64,000 nt of DNA. Origin: Neobacillus niacini NBRC 15566. GTDB taxonomy: Bacteria; Bacillota; Bacilli; Bacillales; Cytobacillaceae. Both the position numbers and the translations under genes were made by a program. The notes under the pieces are model-generated. The model searched no databases, was not told where the DNA came from, and saw nothing but the letters and a program-made list of their open reading frames with translations. This document shows positions 1 through 8,836 of this stretch, one piece after another (the stretch's first letter is position 1; every line of letters starts with the position of its first letter). The stretch covers positions 29,199 to 93,198 of the forward strand of contig NZ_BCVA01000021.1 of the NCBI RefSeq assembly GCF_001591505.1, in the 5' to 3' direction.

Positions 1-1345
1 TCCTTTTTTCAACGTCTGTTAGCTTGTTAAAAGAACCTGAAAGAGACAAATGTAAAGTGAATCGTAAGGATCTTTCATCCTCAAGTAAATTTAATATTTG
101 TTCTAATGTATTATTTAAGGCTTCACGATGGCTATTCAGTTTTGCTTTGACCTGTATATAATGCTTTTCGATTGAAGAGGGGGTTTCAAGACTCGGAATA
201 AATGATTCATTGTACTTGAGCATATCTTCACGAACTTTTAGCCGATCCAGTTCCTTTTCAATAACCTTCTTCATTTCCTTTAATTTCTGTAAACCTGCTT
301 GTTCCATTGACCTTAATGCCACTGCCCAATGTTTGAAAAAATTATCGTTTACAACAGTATGGACTCTATTAAGATTAGCTTTCTGGTTGCAATTTGGGCA
401 AAAGTAATTTTGATACTTTCGTGGAGATGTAGCCTTTGAAGGAGTATCATTTCTTGTTTTTAGCGGTACATTGCACTTCATACAGTAAGCAATCGATCGG
501 AATGTAAAAGCTGTGCTGAATTGTCCAAATTTCTTTTCTAAGTCTTTTGCTTGCAACACAAGTTCGTACAATTCCGGTTCAATGACTGGATTTTTAATTA
601 TGTTTTTTTGACTTCCCCATTCATTATCCCCCCGGTAAAGGGGTCTCTTCAATATTTCTTCAACGGTTCTCCTATGCCAAACTTTGCCTCCAGGGGCTGG
701 AGCCTGACTATTATGAAGAATTTTAGTTATATGCTTTATGCTGTACCCCCATATATATAGATAGTAGATGAACCTTATAAGTGAGGCATTCTCATCTTCT
801 ATAAAGTTTTCATTCTGAACATCTGAACTTGGAATTTTCTTTAAACCAAATGGTGTTCGGCTCCCAGGGCGTTTCTTTTGATTCATAAGATTCTTTTGGC
901 TATCTATTGTTCTTTGCGATTTAGTAACTGATTCATATGAGGCATTTATTAATTTGAGTTCAACATCAATTTGGAACGGATCCCACTCTTGATTAGATGT
1001 GGTAGAATAAAATTTTACATTAGGTTTGACAAGTTTCAAAGGTTTATAAATCTCATTCACAAATGTAACAATAGATCGGTCTATTCGTGTTTCATCATAG
1101 AAGAATACAGCGGATGCCTTATCATTTAATACCAAATCATATAATTCTTTTAATCCTTTTCTCTCGCCGGCACTAGTTTTAAAAGCACTTACGGCATCAT
1201 CAATACACCAGCCCTCAATTACATATCCCATACGATTTGCCATTAATATAATTTGTTCCTTTTGGAACTCAATAGAATGATTTCCTTTTTGTTTACTACT
1301 GGAACGTCTGCAATAACCAACAGCTGTTTTGACTATGACAATCAT
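1..1345 (-). CDS. Large serine recombinase, third of a trio (3' end outside window)
   Basis: Open reading frame from an ATG at 1345 to the window edge, at least 448 residues with no stop, so it is partial. It begins with a resolvase-type catalytic domain: the nucleophile lies in GYCRRSSSKQ (about residues 9-18), and YDETRIDRS corresponds to the usual YxxDRLxR segment. A recombinase domain follows (RTPFGLKK, then RPLYRGDNEW), then a zinc-ribbon-like Cys pair set (CMKC and CPNC) and a charged coiled coil. This is the large serine recombinase layout used for integration and excision of mobile elements. A GGGGTG ribosome site overlaps the end of the preceding recombinase gene, whose stop is 5 bases upstream, so the two are translationally coupled. 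Family assignment is firm; the element it moves is inferred. Confidence 0.88.
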   Translation of the reverse strand, partial: MIVIVKTAVGYCRRSSSKQKGNHSIEFQKEQIILMANRMGYVIEGWCIDDAVSAFKTSAGERKGLKELYDLVLNDKASAVFFYDETRIDRSIVTFVNEIYKPLKLVKPNVKFYSTTSNQEWDPFQIDVELKLINASYESVTKSQRTIDSQKNLMNQKKRPGSRTPFGLKKIPSSDVQNENFIEDENASLIRFIYYLYIWGYSIKHITKILHNSQAPAPGGKVWHRRTVEEILKRPLYRGDNEWGSQKNIIKNPVIEPELYELVLQAKDLEKKFGQFSTAFTFRSIAYCMKCNVPLKTRNDTPSKATSPRKYQNYFCPNCNQKANLNRVHTVVNDNFFKHWAVALRSMEQAGLQKLKEMKKVIEKELDRLKVREDMLKYNESFIPSLETPSSIEKHYIQVKAKLNSHREALNNTLEQILNLLEDERSLRFTLHLSLSGSFNKLTDVEKR

Positions 1346-1350
1346 TGTTT

Positions 1351-2733
1351 TCACCCCACATTAGTCGTGACATAAAAATCTGAATAATACAATTCAAAAT
1401 TCGCATATCCCTCATGAATAATAATATCTTTTACGAAACATCGTATCATCAACTCACGATAATCTTTGATTTCAATATTTAATTTGCTTACAACAAGGTT
1501 AACCAACTGTGTAACATCTTCAATTTGATTTTCAATTTTTATTTCATACTCAATAACCATTTGGAATTCATCTTGCAACGTCTTAAGAGTGTGATTCATT
1601 TTGTTAACTAGATTTTTTTCTTTTGCAAAATTAACTTCAGTAAATAACTTCCATTGAACTTGTTCAAATTCTCTTTGAATGGCTTCCTTTTTTTCTTTAA
1701 TGAACGATATCAATTTGTGTAATGTTGTTAATGTTTGTTTATCAATTTGATCTAGATTTGTATGCTTAAAAATGTCATCAAGAACCTCATCAATAAGTTC
1801 ATTAAATGTATCTGTCCGAATATAAACTTTTTGGTGTCTTTTGCACTTCAAAACAGTATTCTCTAAAGAATTACTGGGTACCAATGCCTCGTTACATATA
1901 TGACATTTTGGGACAATTAATGGCATTTCTCCATCTTTTAGAGTGTTAAGATTAAAATTCGGTACTAATTGTCGCAACTTATCTTGCACCTTTTTAAATT
2001 CCTCAATTGTAATAATTTCTGGAACCTTGTCTAGCTTTTCAAAAACACCATTAACTTCGACATGACCGCTGTAAAAGGGTCTAATTAAGATGTTGAAAAC
2101 ATCTATTTCTTTTCTGTTTATAAGCTTTTTATAATTCAATAAAAGCTCAATTAGTTCTTTAGCATGGGTTATGGAAACACAATCTCTATATAATTGCTTA
2201 ATAGTCGCTTTATATTTTGGATTGATAGTGTATGTTTTTGCACCATTGTTTTTTGATACAATATATCCCAAGATACTATGAGGAGCTTTTTGGAATGCAT
2301 CTTTTGTACGATTCACGATATTCAATCCCTCTATTTGGCTCATCATCCCAAACACCCCCTCACTAAAAATCCCACTTTCTAAATCGTGATTAAAAGGAAG
2401 ATGTCCCGAAGCGGTAAAAATCACTTTGATTTTGTAGGTATAAATTAACAAGATAATTTCGAGATACTCATAAAAATCTCGTGCTAAGCGATCACGCTGG
2501 TAAACAATTAACGTGTCAACCTGGAAACTTTCTATCATTTCAAGTAATTTTTTTAGTTTAGGACGTTCTTCAATTTTTTTCTTTGTAGCCGATACTCCGG
2601 GATCGTTTAAATATATCACCTCATCCGGTTGATAGTTTTTTACATAAGGTTTAGCCGCTTCTAGTTGCATTTCCAAACTTTGTTGATCAGAGCTTACCCT
2701 TGTATAGACAACAACTTTTCCTTTTGTTAACAA
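1351..2733 (-). CDS. Large serine recombinase, second of a trio
   Basis: About 460 residues. I place the start at a TTG (2733) because AAGGAGGG lies eight bases upstream; an ATG further up at 2781 has no such site and adds residues unlike the family. The resolvase catalytic domain opens at VVVYTRVSSDQQ (nucleophile Ser in the RVSS segment) with YQRDRLARD downstream. The recombinase domain follows (RPFYSGHVEVNG), then a zinc-ribbon-like segment (CHIC and CKRH) and a coiled coil around residues 330-420. The catalytic domain closely resembles the short recombinase just upstream (shared LPFNHD segment and QLEAAKP), suggesting duplication. It probably acts with its neighbours to recombine attachment sites of this island. 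Chemistry is known for the family; joint action is inference. Confidence 0.88.
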   Translation of the reverse strand: MLTKGKVVVYTRVSSDQQSLEMQLEAAKPYVKNYQPDEVIYLNDPGVSATKKKIEERPKLKKLLEMIESFQVDTLIVYQRDRLARDFYEYLEIILLIYTYKIKVIFTASGHLPFNHDLESGIFSEGVFGMMSQIEGLNIVNRTKDAFQKAPHSILGYIVSKNNGAKTYTINPKYKATIKQLYRDCVSITHAKELIELLLNYKKLINRKEIDVFNILIRPFYSGHVEVNGVFEKLDKVPEIITIEEFKKVQDKLRQLVPNFNLNTLKDGEMPLIVPKCHICNEALVPSNSLENTVLKCKRHQKVYIRTDTFNELIDEVLDDIFKHTNLDQIDKQTLTTLHKLISFIKEKKEAIQREFEQVQWKLFTEVNFAKEKNLVNKMNHTLKTLQDEFQMVIEYEIKIENQIEDVTQLVNLVVSKLNIEIKDYRELMIRCFVKDIIIHEGYANFELYYSDFYVTTNVG

Positions 2734-2849
2734 TAATAGAACCCTCCTTGTACAAAAGTTTATAATTCTTGAGATATCCAAAGGAAGCAGAGGATAAATA
2801 TGCGTATTAAATGTTCTAGGAATTTAGATATCCTCTGCATCATTGGTTA

Positions 2850-3296
2850 TTAGGCTTGCTTACTTTTTAAAGCGGCTTTAATCCGGTTTGACATATGAGT
2901 TTTTTCCATATTAATTACCTTGATGATGAGACTTTCAGATAAAAATCCACTTTTTTGATCATGGTTGAAGGGTAAGGATTCTTCTGCTGTAAGTACAACC
3001 TTGATCCTATTGGCGTAGATTGATTTTAAAATATCTAGATATTCATCCTCACTTCGAGTTAAACGATCCCGTTTATAGATAATCAAGGTATCAACTTGAT
3101 CTTTTTTGATTAAATCAAGTAACTGTTGGAGACCATTTGGTTTCGAAGTTGCAGGAGTACCGTGGTCTACAATAAAAATCAAATTTTCTCCCTGATTACC
3201 TTTGAGAAAGGGTTTTGCGGCTTCTAGCTGCAATTCGTAATTTTGCTTTTTTGTACTCGTTCTAGCATAAACGACTGTCTTTTTATTATTTACCAT
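2850..3296 (-). CDS. Stand-alone serine recombinase catalytic domain
   Basis: 148 residues with a GGGGGAAC ribosome site before ATG 3296. It contains a resolvase N-terminal domain only: VVYARTSTKKQ carries the catalytic serine region and IIYKRDRLTRSEDEY the conserved Asp-Arg segment. It stops shortly after the long linking helix (MEKTHMSNRIKAALKSKQA), so neither the recombinase domain of large serine integrases nor the helix-turn-helix of small resolvases is present. It overlaps the preceding small gene by 11 bases and precedes two full-length recombinases in one operon. It might be a regulatory or heteromeric partner, or a truncated duplicate that kept its reading frame. The reading frame and clean ribosome site argue against recent decay. 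Confidence 0.8.
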   Translation of the reverse strand: MVNNKKTVVYARTSTKKQNYELQLEAAKPFLKGNQGENLIFIVDHGTPATSKPNGLQQLLDLIKKDQVDTLIIYKRDRLTRSEDEYLDILKSIYANRIKVVLTAEESLPFNHDQKSGFLSESLIIKVINMEKTHMSNRIKAALKSKQA

Positions 3297-3468
3297 TTGT
3301 TCCCCCTGATGATTTTGTGGAATAACTTATCAACTTAGCTTCAATTGATGGATCTAAGTTAAGCTCTTTTAATAGGAGACGTTCCACTAAGTGATCAAGC
3401 CATTGTCTTGATTCCTTGGGCATCTCCTCGGAAAACGACACTTTGCCTATTTTAAATTTTTTGTCCAC
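3286..3468 (-). CDS. Small protein in recombinase operon
   Basis: Sixty residues from GTG 3468, chosen because GGGAGG lies about six bases upstream; the ATG 18 bases earlier lies before that site. The product is charged, with a helical centre (ESRQWLDHLVERLLLKEL) and a polar tail. I recognise no family. It overlaps the following recombinase gene by 11 bases, so it is probably translationally coupled to it. By position it could be a recombination directionality factor or accessory DNA-binding protein, but nothing in the sequence shows that. Confidence 0.6.
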   Translation of the reverse strand: MDKKFKIGKVSFSEEMPKESRQWLDHLVERLLLKELNLDPSIEAKLISYSTKSSGGTNGK

Positions 3469-3522
3469 TGAAATTCCTCCCGTCATAACTGTTATTAAGA
3501 AGATTGACGGGAGCCAACATTT

Positions 3523-3660
3523 TTATACTTTTTTCTTAGGTGTGAGGGATATAGGCAGAGCTAACTGAATAGAATCATCAGAATTTACTCGGCCAGGTAT
3601 TCTCTTTATGACAAATCTCGTTTGCATTCCAGGTATCTTAACTTCCTTAAAGTCCTTCAT
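3523..3660 (-). CDS. Small basic protein in recombinase operon
   Basis: Forty-five residues from ATG 3660 with GGAGGAAG upstream. It is basic (TRFVIKRIPGRV, terminal TPKKKV), beta-rich in appearance, and of no family I recognise. Its start lies inside the 3' end of the preceding small gene (14-base overlap), typical of coupled translation. An accessory role in recombination is inferred only from its neighbours. Confidence 0.55.
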   Translation of the reverse strand: MKDFKEVKIPGMQTRFVIKRIPGRVNSDDSIQLALPISLTPKKKV

Positions 3661-3787
3661 TCTCTTCCTCCATTCCAATTGGTTTAAGGTAATGCTTTTT
3701 AAAATGCAAAAGAATTTCTTTTGACACAACTTGATTTATTAGTAATTCATTAAACCAAGATGGCGTTTTGTGTGTTTTTTTTACCAT
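3647..3787 (-). CDS. Small protein, first gene of recombinase operon
   Basis: Forty-six residues from ATG 3787, preceded by GGAAGGGAG. The sequence has a basic start (MVKKTHKTPSW) followed by an amphipathic helix-rich body and an acidic end. No family is recognised. It is the promoter-proximal gene of the six-gene minus-strand recombinase operon and lies just downstream of a long stem-loop (3825-3890). Confidence 0.5.
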   Translation of the reverse strand: MVKKTHKTPSWFNELLINQVVSKEILLHFKKHYLKPIGMEEENEGL

Positions 3788-3812
3788 CACTTCTCCCTTC
3801 CTGTAACCTAAC

Positions 3813-3890
3813 CAAAAACAAAAAAGCACGCTAGGAAACATGGCGTATCAATTCTGAAAGATTGATAACACCATGAACCTATGCGTGCTT
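3813..3890 (-). promoter_or_regulatory. Long stem-loop with T-run upstream of recombinase operon
   Basis: On the minus strand an interrupted hairpin pairs AGCACGC with GCGTGCT, AGG with CCT, CATGG with CCATG and ATCAAT with ATTGAT around a short loop. A run of T with one G (3814-3825) follows, and the first small gene starts 26 bases further on. This is the form of an intrinsic terminator or attenuator in the leader of the recombinase operon. It could instead be part of the element end or attachment region. No antiterminator arm was identified. Confidence 0.6.
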
Positions 3891-4108
3891 CGCAATAGTT
3901 ACAATATTTTATTTTACGATTATTATCTTAAGACATATTTGGATAGATGGCAAACAAAAGCACTAAAATTTTTTCTTGATGAAAGAGGTGGGGCAGCGCT
4001 AGAGGTACACTTTACCGCAATTATATGACTTAGGCGAGCAAATAACCACAAAAAGTTATTTTATGAAATTAATGGGGAATTCAGCATTTTTTACATTTCC
4101 TATTAAGG

Positions 4109-4192
4109 TATAATATCATAGATAAATAGTCTTATAGAAATATATGAACCATATAGGGGGATAAAATGAAAATCAAGGCCAATAACCACTGA
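4109..4192 (+). promoter_or_regulatory. Promoter-like box with 8-codon leader ORF
   Basis: A perfect TATAAT lies at 4109-4114 (the -35 side is only a T-rich stretch). About 40 bases downstream AGGGGG precedes an ATG at 4166 that opens an eight-codon frame, MKIKANNH, ending in TGA at 4190-4192. A terminator hairpin follows at once. The order promoter, ribosome site, tiny frame, terminator is typical of leader-peptide attenuators, but no gene is found within 500 bases downstream. Confidence 0.4.
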
Positions 4193-4203
4193 TAAATATA
4201 TAG

Positions 4204-4243
4204 TGCTTCTCATAAGTTCACTAAACTTGCGGGAAGCTTTTTT
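4204..4243 (+). terminator. Intrinsic terminator
   Basis: Stem GCTTC...AAGTT pairs with AACTT...GGAAGC around loop CACTA, followed by six T. It closes the short leader-like unit that begins at 4109. Confidence 0.65.
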
Positions 4244-4757
4244 CATTTCTTGCGCAAAAAAAGAATATCTGATTTTTATTATGAATATTATTCACTTCTT
4301 ATGCTCCTAAACAAATATAAAAAGATATAACTCCGTAACTCTCGCTGATTTCATTCATTTTTATTACCTCAAACCTAAAAAATGAATTGAAATAACAAAA
4401 AAATGAAGAACTGTTTAGCACCTCATCTTTTTTGTCATACAAATTATACAGACATTTTAAGTGCGTGCCAAATTTTAATAATAATTATCTTTTTCCTTTT
4501 TATTTAATTGAGATGTGTAAAATATTAGCGGAATTTGTAGAAAAGCGTGTGGGTAAATTATACAATTAAGGTAACTAGTACTAGATAAGGAGAGGGGAGG
4601 GAGCAAAAGTCTATTTAGTAAATATTCAATAACCTTACTATAATTACCTTAATTTCAAAAAGTAAAATAAGGTAAATTTGATTCATCATTGAAAGGAAAT
4701 AGACAGTTAGAACAATAGAAAAGCGATTTATTTTTTATAAATAGGAGATTAGAGATT
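4244..4757. other. Intergenic, no gene seen
   Basis: AT-rich stretch without a credible coding frame. It contains a weak bidirectional hairpin around 4400-4435 (AGATGAGGTG facing AACAGTTCTTCAT with A/T runs) and should hold the promoter of the OLD/helicase operon, which I could not pin down. Confidence 0.5.
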
Positions 4758-6752
4758 ATGATAATACAAAGTATTTCAATCAAAAATTTTAGATCTTTTG
4801 GGAATATTGAAACCACTATTGATTTATCAAAAATAAGTACATTTGTAGGTGGTAATAGTTCTGGTAAGACTGCAGTACTTCAAGCAATTCAAAAACTCTT
4901 TGGGTTAACCGCAAGTGAACGTACTTTAGTTAAAGGGGATTTTCATACTTCAGCTCTTTCACAAGTTGACTCTACTAGTGAAAGGGATCTATACATAGAG
5001 GTGCGAATCGACTTTCCTGAATTAAAGAACACAGAAAAGCTAGAAGGTAAGCTTAGTATCCCTCCTTTTTTTAACCATTTTACAATAAACTCTCTTAATG
5101 AATGTCCATACGTAAGAATGAGATTAGTGGGGAAATGGAGTGCTGGTACTACACCTGAAGGTGAAATAGAACAAAAACTATATTTTATTACTGTCCCCTA
5201 CGGTGAAGATGTTAATGAAACTACTATTTCGCCAGTATCTCCACATCAGCGCTCAGCAATTCAAATGATCTATGTACCTGCAATTAGAGAACCATTAACA
5301 CAATTAAAGAACGCTTCTGGAACCATTCTATGGAGAATCTTGAATAGCATAAATTGGCCAGAGGATATGGACCAACAAATAGAATTAGAAATGAAATCGG
5401 TTGATGCCTTGTTTGAAAAAACTGAAGGTGTAGGTGAAATAAAAAACGTAATAGGAGAACAGTGGAAGAAATATCATTTTGAAGATCGATATCAGGATGC
5501 AAATATTAAATTCAATAGTACAACATTGGACTCAATATTAAAAAAAATTGAAGTGCAATTTTCTCCTACACAAGAATCTAGTACTTATACCATAGAAAAG
5601 TTAGGTGATGGATTAAGATCTTTATTTTACTTATCACTTGTTTCTTCGTTATTAGAAGTAGAACAGCAAATCACAAAAAAGCCAACTGCTGCACTAACGA
5701 TTCTTGCGGTAGAGGAACCAGAGAACCATATTTCACCGCATTTATTAGGGAAAGTTGTTGAGAATTTAAAAGAAATTTCAGAAAAAAATAATGCACAAGT
5801 TTTACTTACATCGCACAGTGAAACAATAATAAAAAATGTTTCTCCAGAGGATATTTGTCACCTTAGAATTGATAAAAAATCGGGCCAAACGATTGCAAAA
5901 AAAATAGATCTTCCTAGTAAGGAATCTGAAGCATATATGTATATCAAAGAAGCTGTTAGGGCCTTTCCTGAGATATATTTCGCTAAGCTTGTTATTTTAG
6001 GTGAAGGTGATACAGAAGAAATTATTATCCCTAAACTACTAAAGGTGAAAGAGATTTCATCTTTTGAGTCTTGTATATCTATTGTTCCGTTAGGGGGTAG
6101 ACACGTCAACCATATGTGGAGGTTACTCAATCAATTAGATATACCACATATCACATTATTAGATTTAGACCTTGAACGAGGCGGTGGAGGCTGGGGAAGG
6201 ATAAAATATATTCTACAAGAATTGATTAATAATGGATATGATAGGGATGAAATATTGTCTAATGAGAGAGGAAACTGTTCCACGATAACTGCACAAGAGT
6301 TTGAGAAAATGCATGAATGGGGCTTAGATAAGGATTCTTTAGATGAAATGAAAACATGGTTAGATAGGTTAGAAGAACCAGAATATAATGTTTTCTTCTC
6401 TGGTCCATTAGATATGGACTTTCTAATGCTTGAAAAGTTCCCTTCGGCGTATAAGGAAATAATGAAAATAGGACCAAGGTTACCAGATAGATCTGATAAG
6501 CCCGATGAATATAGAAAAAAGATTAACTCTTCAATTCAAGCAACCTTGAAAAATATTAATGCAATTGGTAAGACATATTCAGAAGAGCAACATGAATTAA
6601 TGGTGTGGTACAACTCATTATTTTTAGGAAGAGGTAAGCCTAGTACACATATAGAAGCTTTAACTAAGATTAGTGAAAACGCACTTTTAAATGATTGTCC
6701 TCAAGTCTTGGTAAGATTACTCGAACGGATTAAGCTAAAAATATTGATGTAG
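4758..6752 (+). CDS. OLD-family ATP-dependent endonuclease (AAA ATPase plus TOPRIM), GajA-like
   Basis: 664 residues, ATG with AGGAGA upstream. The N-terminal SMC/RecF-like ATPase has Walker A VGGNSSGKTA (about residues 30-39), a signature-like segment EKLGDGLRSLFYLSL (about 280), Walker B ILAVEEPENH (about 315) and an H-loop TSHSE (about 350). A C-terminal TOPRIM nuclease domain follows, with the acidic motif VILGEGDTEE (about 412-421) and LLDLDLE (about 465). OLD proteins encoded next to a UvrD-like helicase are class 2 OLD nucleases, the GajA component of Gabija anti-phage systems, which cut DNA when nucleotide levels drop. The helicase gene begins eight bases downstream. At 664 residues it is longer than the roughly 580 of the Bacillus GajA I know, so Gabija-like is the safer label. 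Confidence 0.85.
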   Translation: MIIQSISIKNFRSFGNIETTIDLSKISTFVGGNSSGKTAVLQAIQKLFGLTASERTLVKGDFHTSALSQVDSTSERDLYIEVRIDFPELKNTEKLEGKLSIPPFFNHFTINSLNECPYVRMRLVGKWSAGTTPEGEIEQKLYFITVPYGEDVNETTISPVSPHQRSAIQMIYVPAIREPLTQLKNASGTILWRILNSINWPEDMDQQIELEMKSVDALFEKTEGVGEIKNVIGEQWKKYHFEDRYQDANIKFNSTTLDSILKKIEVQFSPTQESSTYTIEKLGDGLRSLFYLSLVSSLLEVEQQITKKPTAALTILAVEEPENHISPHLLGKVVENLKEISEKNNAQVLLTSHSETIIKNVSPEDICHLRIDKKSGQTIAKKIDLPSKESEAYMYIKEAVRAFPEIYFAKLVILGEGDTEEIIIPKLLKVKEISSFESCISIVPLGGRHVNHMWRLLNQLDIPHITLLDLDLERGGGGWGRIKYILQELINNGYDRDEILSNERGNCSTITAQEFEKMHEWGLDKDSLDEMKTWLDRLEEPEYNVFFSGPLDMDFLMLEKFPSAYKEIMKIGPRLPDRSDKPDEYRKKINSSIQATLKNINAIGKTYSEEQHELMVWYNSLFLGRGKPSTHIEALTKISENALLNDCPQVLVRLLERIKLKILM

Positions 6753-6760
6753 GTGTTTTT

Positions 6761-8662
6761 ATGTTTAAAAAGATAAATTGGCAACCTTCTGGTGGAATAA
6801 GTCTTGAATATGCAGCAGAATTGGCGGTTAAAAGTAACCTAAATACTTTAGTAATAGCTGGTCCAGGTGCTGGGAAGACAGAATTACTTGCCCAAAGAGC
6901 ATCCTATCTTTTGGAATCAAATATTTGTGAGGATCCACAAAAAATTCTTGCCATAAGTTTTAAAGTAGATGCCGCTGATAATTTACAAAAGAGGGTTGAA
7001 AAAAGAGTTGGTTCTGAATTGGCAAAGAGATTTGAATCTAGGACATTTGATTCTTTTGCTAAATCCATACTTGATAGATTTAGACTTGCGCTTCCATCAG
7101 AATATCAACCATCGTCTGAATATAATTTGATATTTAATGACGGGGAGTTAAAGGATATTGTAAAGGGGTTCGTAACAGAGCAACATCCAATCCATCCTAA
7201 TTGGCAATATGAGATAAATTTTGGCACTCTTTTCAAAAGGGTTACAGAATCCCCTTTACCCTTTTATGAAGGATTTGATGATTTATATGGTTGGATTGGT
7301 CTCCGTTTGTGGAATGCAATGGTTAAAGGAAAAGGCTCATTACAAAGTTCGTTAACATTTCCAATGATAGCGAGATTGGCAGAATATATTTTGAAAGTAA
7401 ATCCTATGATTACAACTGCTCTAAGAACAACCTATAGTCACGTTTTTTTAGACGAATTTCAAGATACTACATATATTCAATATGGTTTGTTAAAAAATGG
7501 ATTCTTAGGGTCGAGTACTGTTTTAACAGCAGTAGGAGATGATAAACAGAGGATCATGGGGTGGGCAGGTGCTATGGAAAATTCATTTAAGGAATTTTCT
7601 TCAGACTTTAACGCTGAGGTTCAGCAATTAGTCTTAAATCACCGGTCAGCACCAAGATTAGTTGAGGTTCAAAATGTTCTATCACAATCTATTAATTCTA
7701 ACTCAGTAAAAGTGAGATGTTCAGATAAGTGGACAAGTGAAGACGGAATATGTGAAGTATGGACTTTTAGAGATCATTTGCAAGAAGCAAAGCATATTTC
7801 AGAGTTCGTAAAATTAAAACTCAAACAAATAAAACCTCGTGATATTTGCATTTTAGTAAAGCAACAAGAAAGTATCTATGCTAAACAACTAATAGAGGAA
7901 TTAAATAAAATGGGAATCCAATCACGAGTTGAGAAAGAGTTTCAGGATATTCTTTCAGAAGAATATATTAATTTAATTGTTGATATTTTAAAGATTGCAC
8001 ACTTTAAAAATGCTTTTGATAGTTGGCAATCCCTTATTAGAGTTCTAACAGACATAAATGGTATTGATTATAATGAAGAAATAGAGAAACTATGGAAGTT
8101 AGAGTTACAATTGGAGAATTTCATCGGTGAACTAAGGGCAGAAATGAAGAATATCTCTGATAATACTGCAGAGGTTAAGACTTATATTACCCATTTGTTT
8201 GATAAGATAATTAACTTTATTGGACTAGACAAAATAAAAAGTTTTTTTGTAAAGTATTCAACCGGTAACTTACTAGAAAAAACTAGAGAAAAAGCTATTG
8301 AAAAAATGAGTGAATCTTTTCAAAAGCATCGAGAATGGGAAAAAGCAATTTTGGATTTTTTAGGAGAGTTCAGCATTCCTATAATGACAATTCATAAAAG
8401 TAAGGGGTTAGAGTACGATACAGTCTTCTTTATAGGCTTAGAAGATGATGCATTTTGGAGCTTTAGGAACCAGTCAGAATCAGATATAAGGGCATTTTTT
8501 GTTGCCCTATCTAGGGCAAAAAATGAAGTTTATTTTACATTCTCTGATTCGAGAGAAATAAAAAAATATGGGAGATTACAGACTGCTAATCAAAATAGAA
8601 GTAATATATCTTCTTTATATCAGATGTTAATGAATGCGCAGGTTGAAACGAAAAATTATTAA
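6761..8662 (+). CDS. UvrD/PcrA-like superfamily 1 helicase, GajB-like
   Basis: 633 residues. Superfamily 1A helicase motifs are all visible: Walker A AGPGAGKTELL (about residue 33), motif II DEFQDT (about 231), motif III GDDKQRIMGWAGA (about 265), LNHRSAPRL (about 295), the late motif TIHKSKGLEYDTVFF (about 545) and ALSRAK near the end. It starts eight bases after the OLD nuclease gene, so the two form one operon. In Gabija, GajB is a UvrD-like protein that associates with GajA and is proposed to respond to DNA ends or termini. This protein is longer than typical GajB (about 490 residues) and retains a complete motif set, so it may be an active helicase. The partnership is inferred from operon structure. 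Confidence 0.85.
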   Translation: MFKKINWQPSGGISLEYAAELAVKSNLNTLVIAGPGAGKTELLAQRASYLLESNICEDPQKILAISFKVDAADNLQKRVEKRVGSELAKRFESRTFDSFAKSILDRFRLALPSEYQPSSEYNLIFNDGELKDIVKGFVTEQHPIHPNWQYEINFGTLFKRVTESPLPFYEGFDDLYGWIGLRLWNAMVKGKGSLQSSLTFPMIARLAEYILKVNPMITTALRTTYSHVFLDEFQDTTYIQYGLLKNGFLGSSTVLTAVGDDKQRIMGWAGAMENSFKEFSSDFNAEVQQLVLNHRSAPRLVEVQNVLSQSINSNSVKVRCSDKWTSEDGICEVWTFRDHLQEAKHISEFVKLKLKQIKPRDICILVKQQESIYAKQLIEELNKMGIQSRVEKEFQDILSEEYINLIVDILKIAHFKNAFDSWQSLIRVLTDINGIDYNEEIEKLWKLELQLENFIGELRAEMKNISDNTAEVKTYITHLFDKIINFIGLDKIKSFFVKYSTGNLLEKTREKAIEKMSESFQKHREWEKAILDFLGEFSIPIMTIHKSKGLEYDTVFFIGLEDDAFWSFRNQSESDIRAFFVALSRAKNEVYFTFSDSREIKKYGRLQTANQNRSNISSLYQMLMNAQVETKNY

Positions 8663-8836
8663 CTTTTTCTGTTAGAAACTAGTATCTAAGTGACAGTTTA
8701 GCCGGCTGAACCTGAATGTATAGCTTTTTTCATTCCCCTCATCCTTCCAATAATCTTAGATATATTGAGATTAAAATAAAATGGGATTTATTCTGGCATA
8801 ATGGTGCTAATAGAAAATATGAGGAGAAGAATAATA

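Noticed and set aside
3813..3890. A known riboswitch or T-box in the recombinase leader
   Set aside because: No T-box sequence, specifier loop or recognisable aptamer core; only an interrupted hairpin and T-run are visible.
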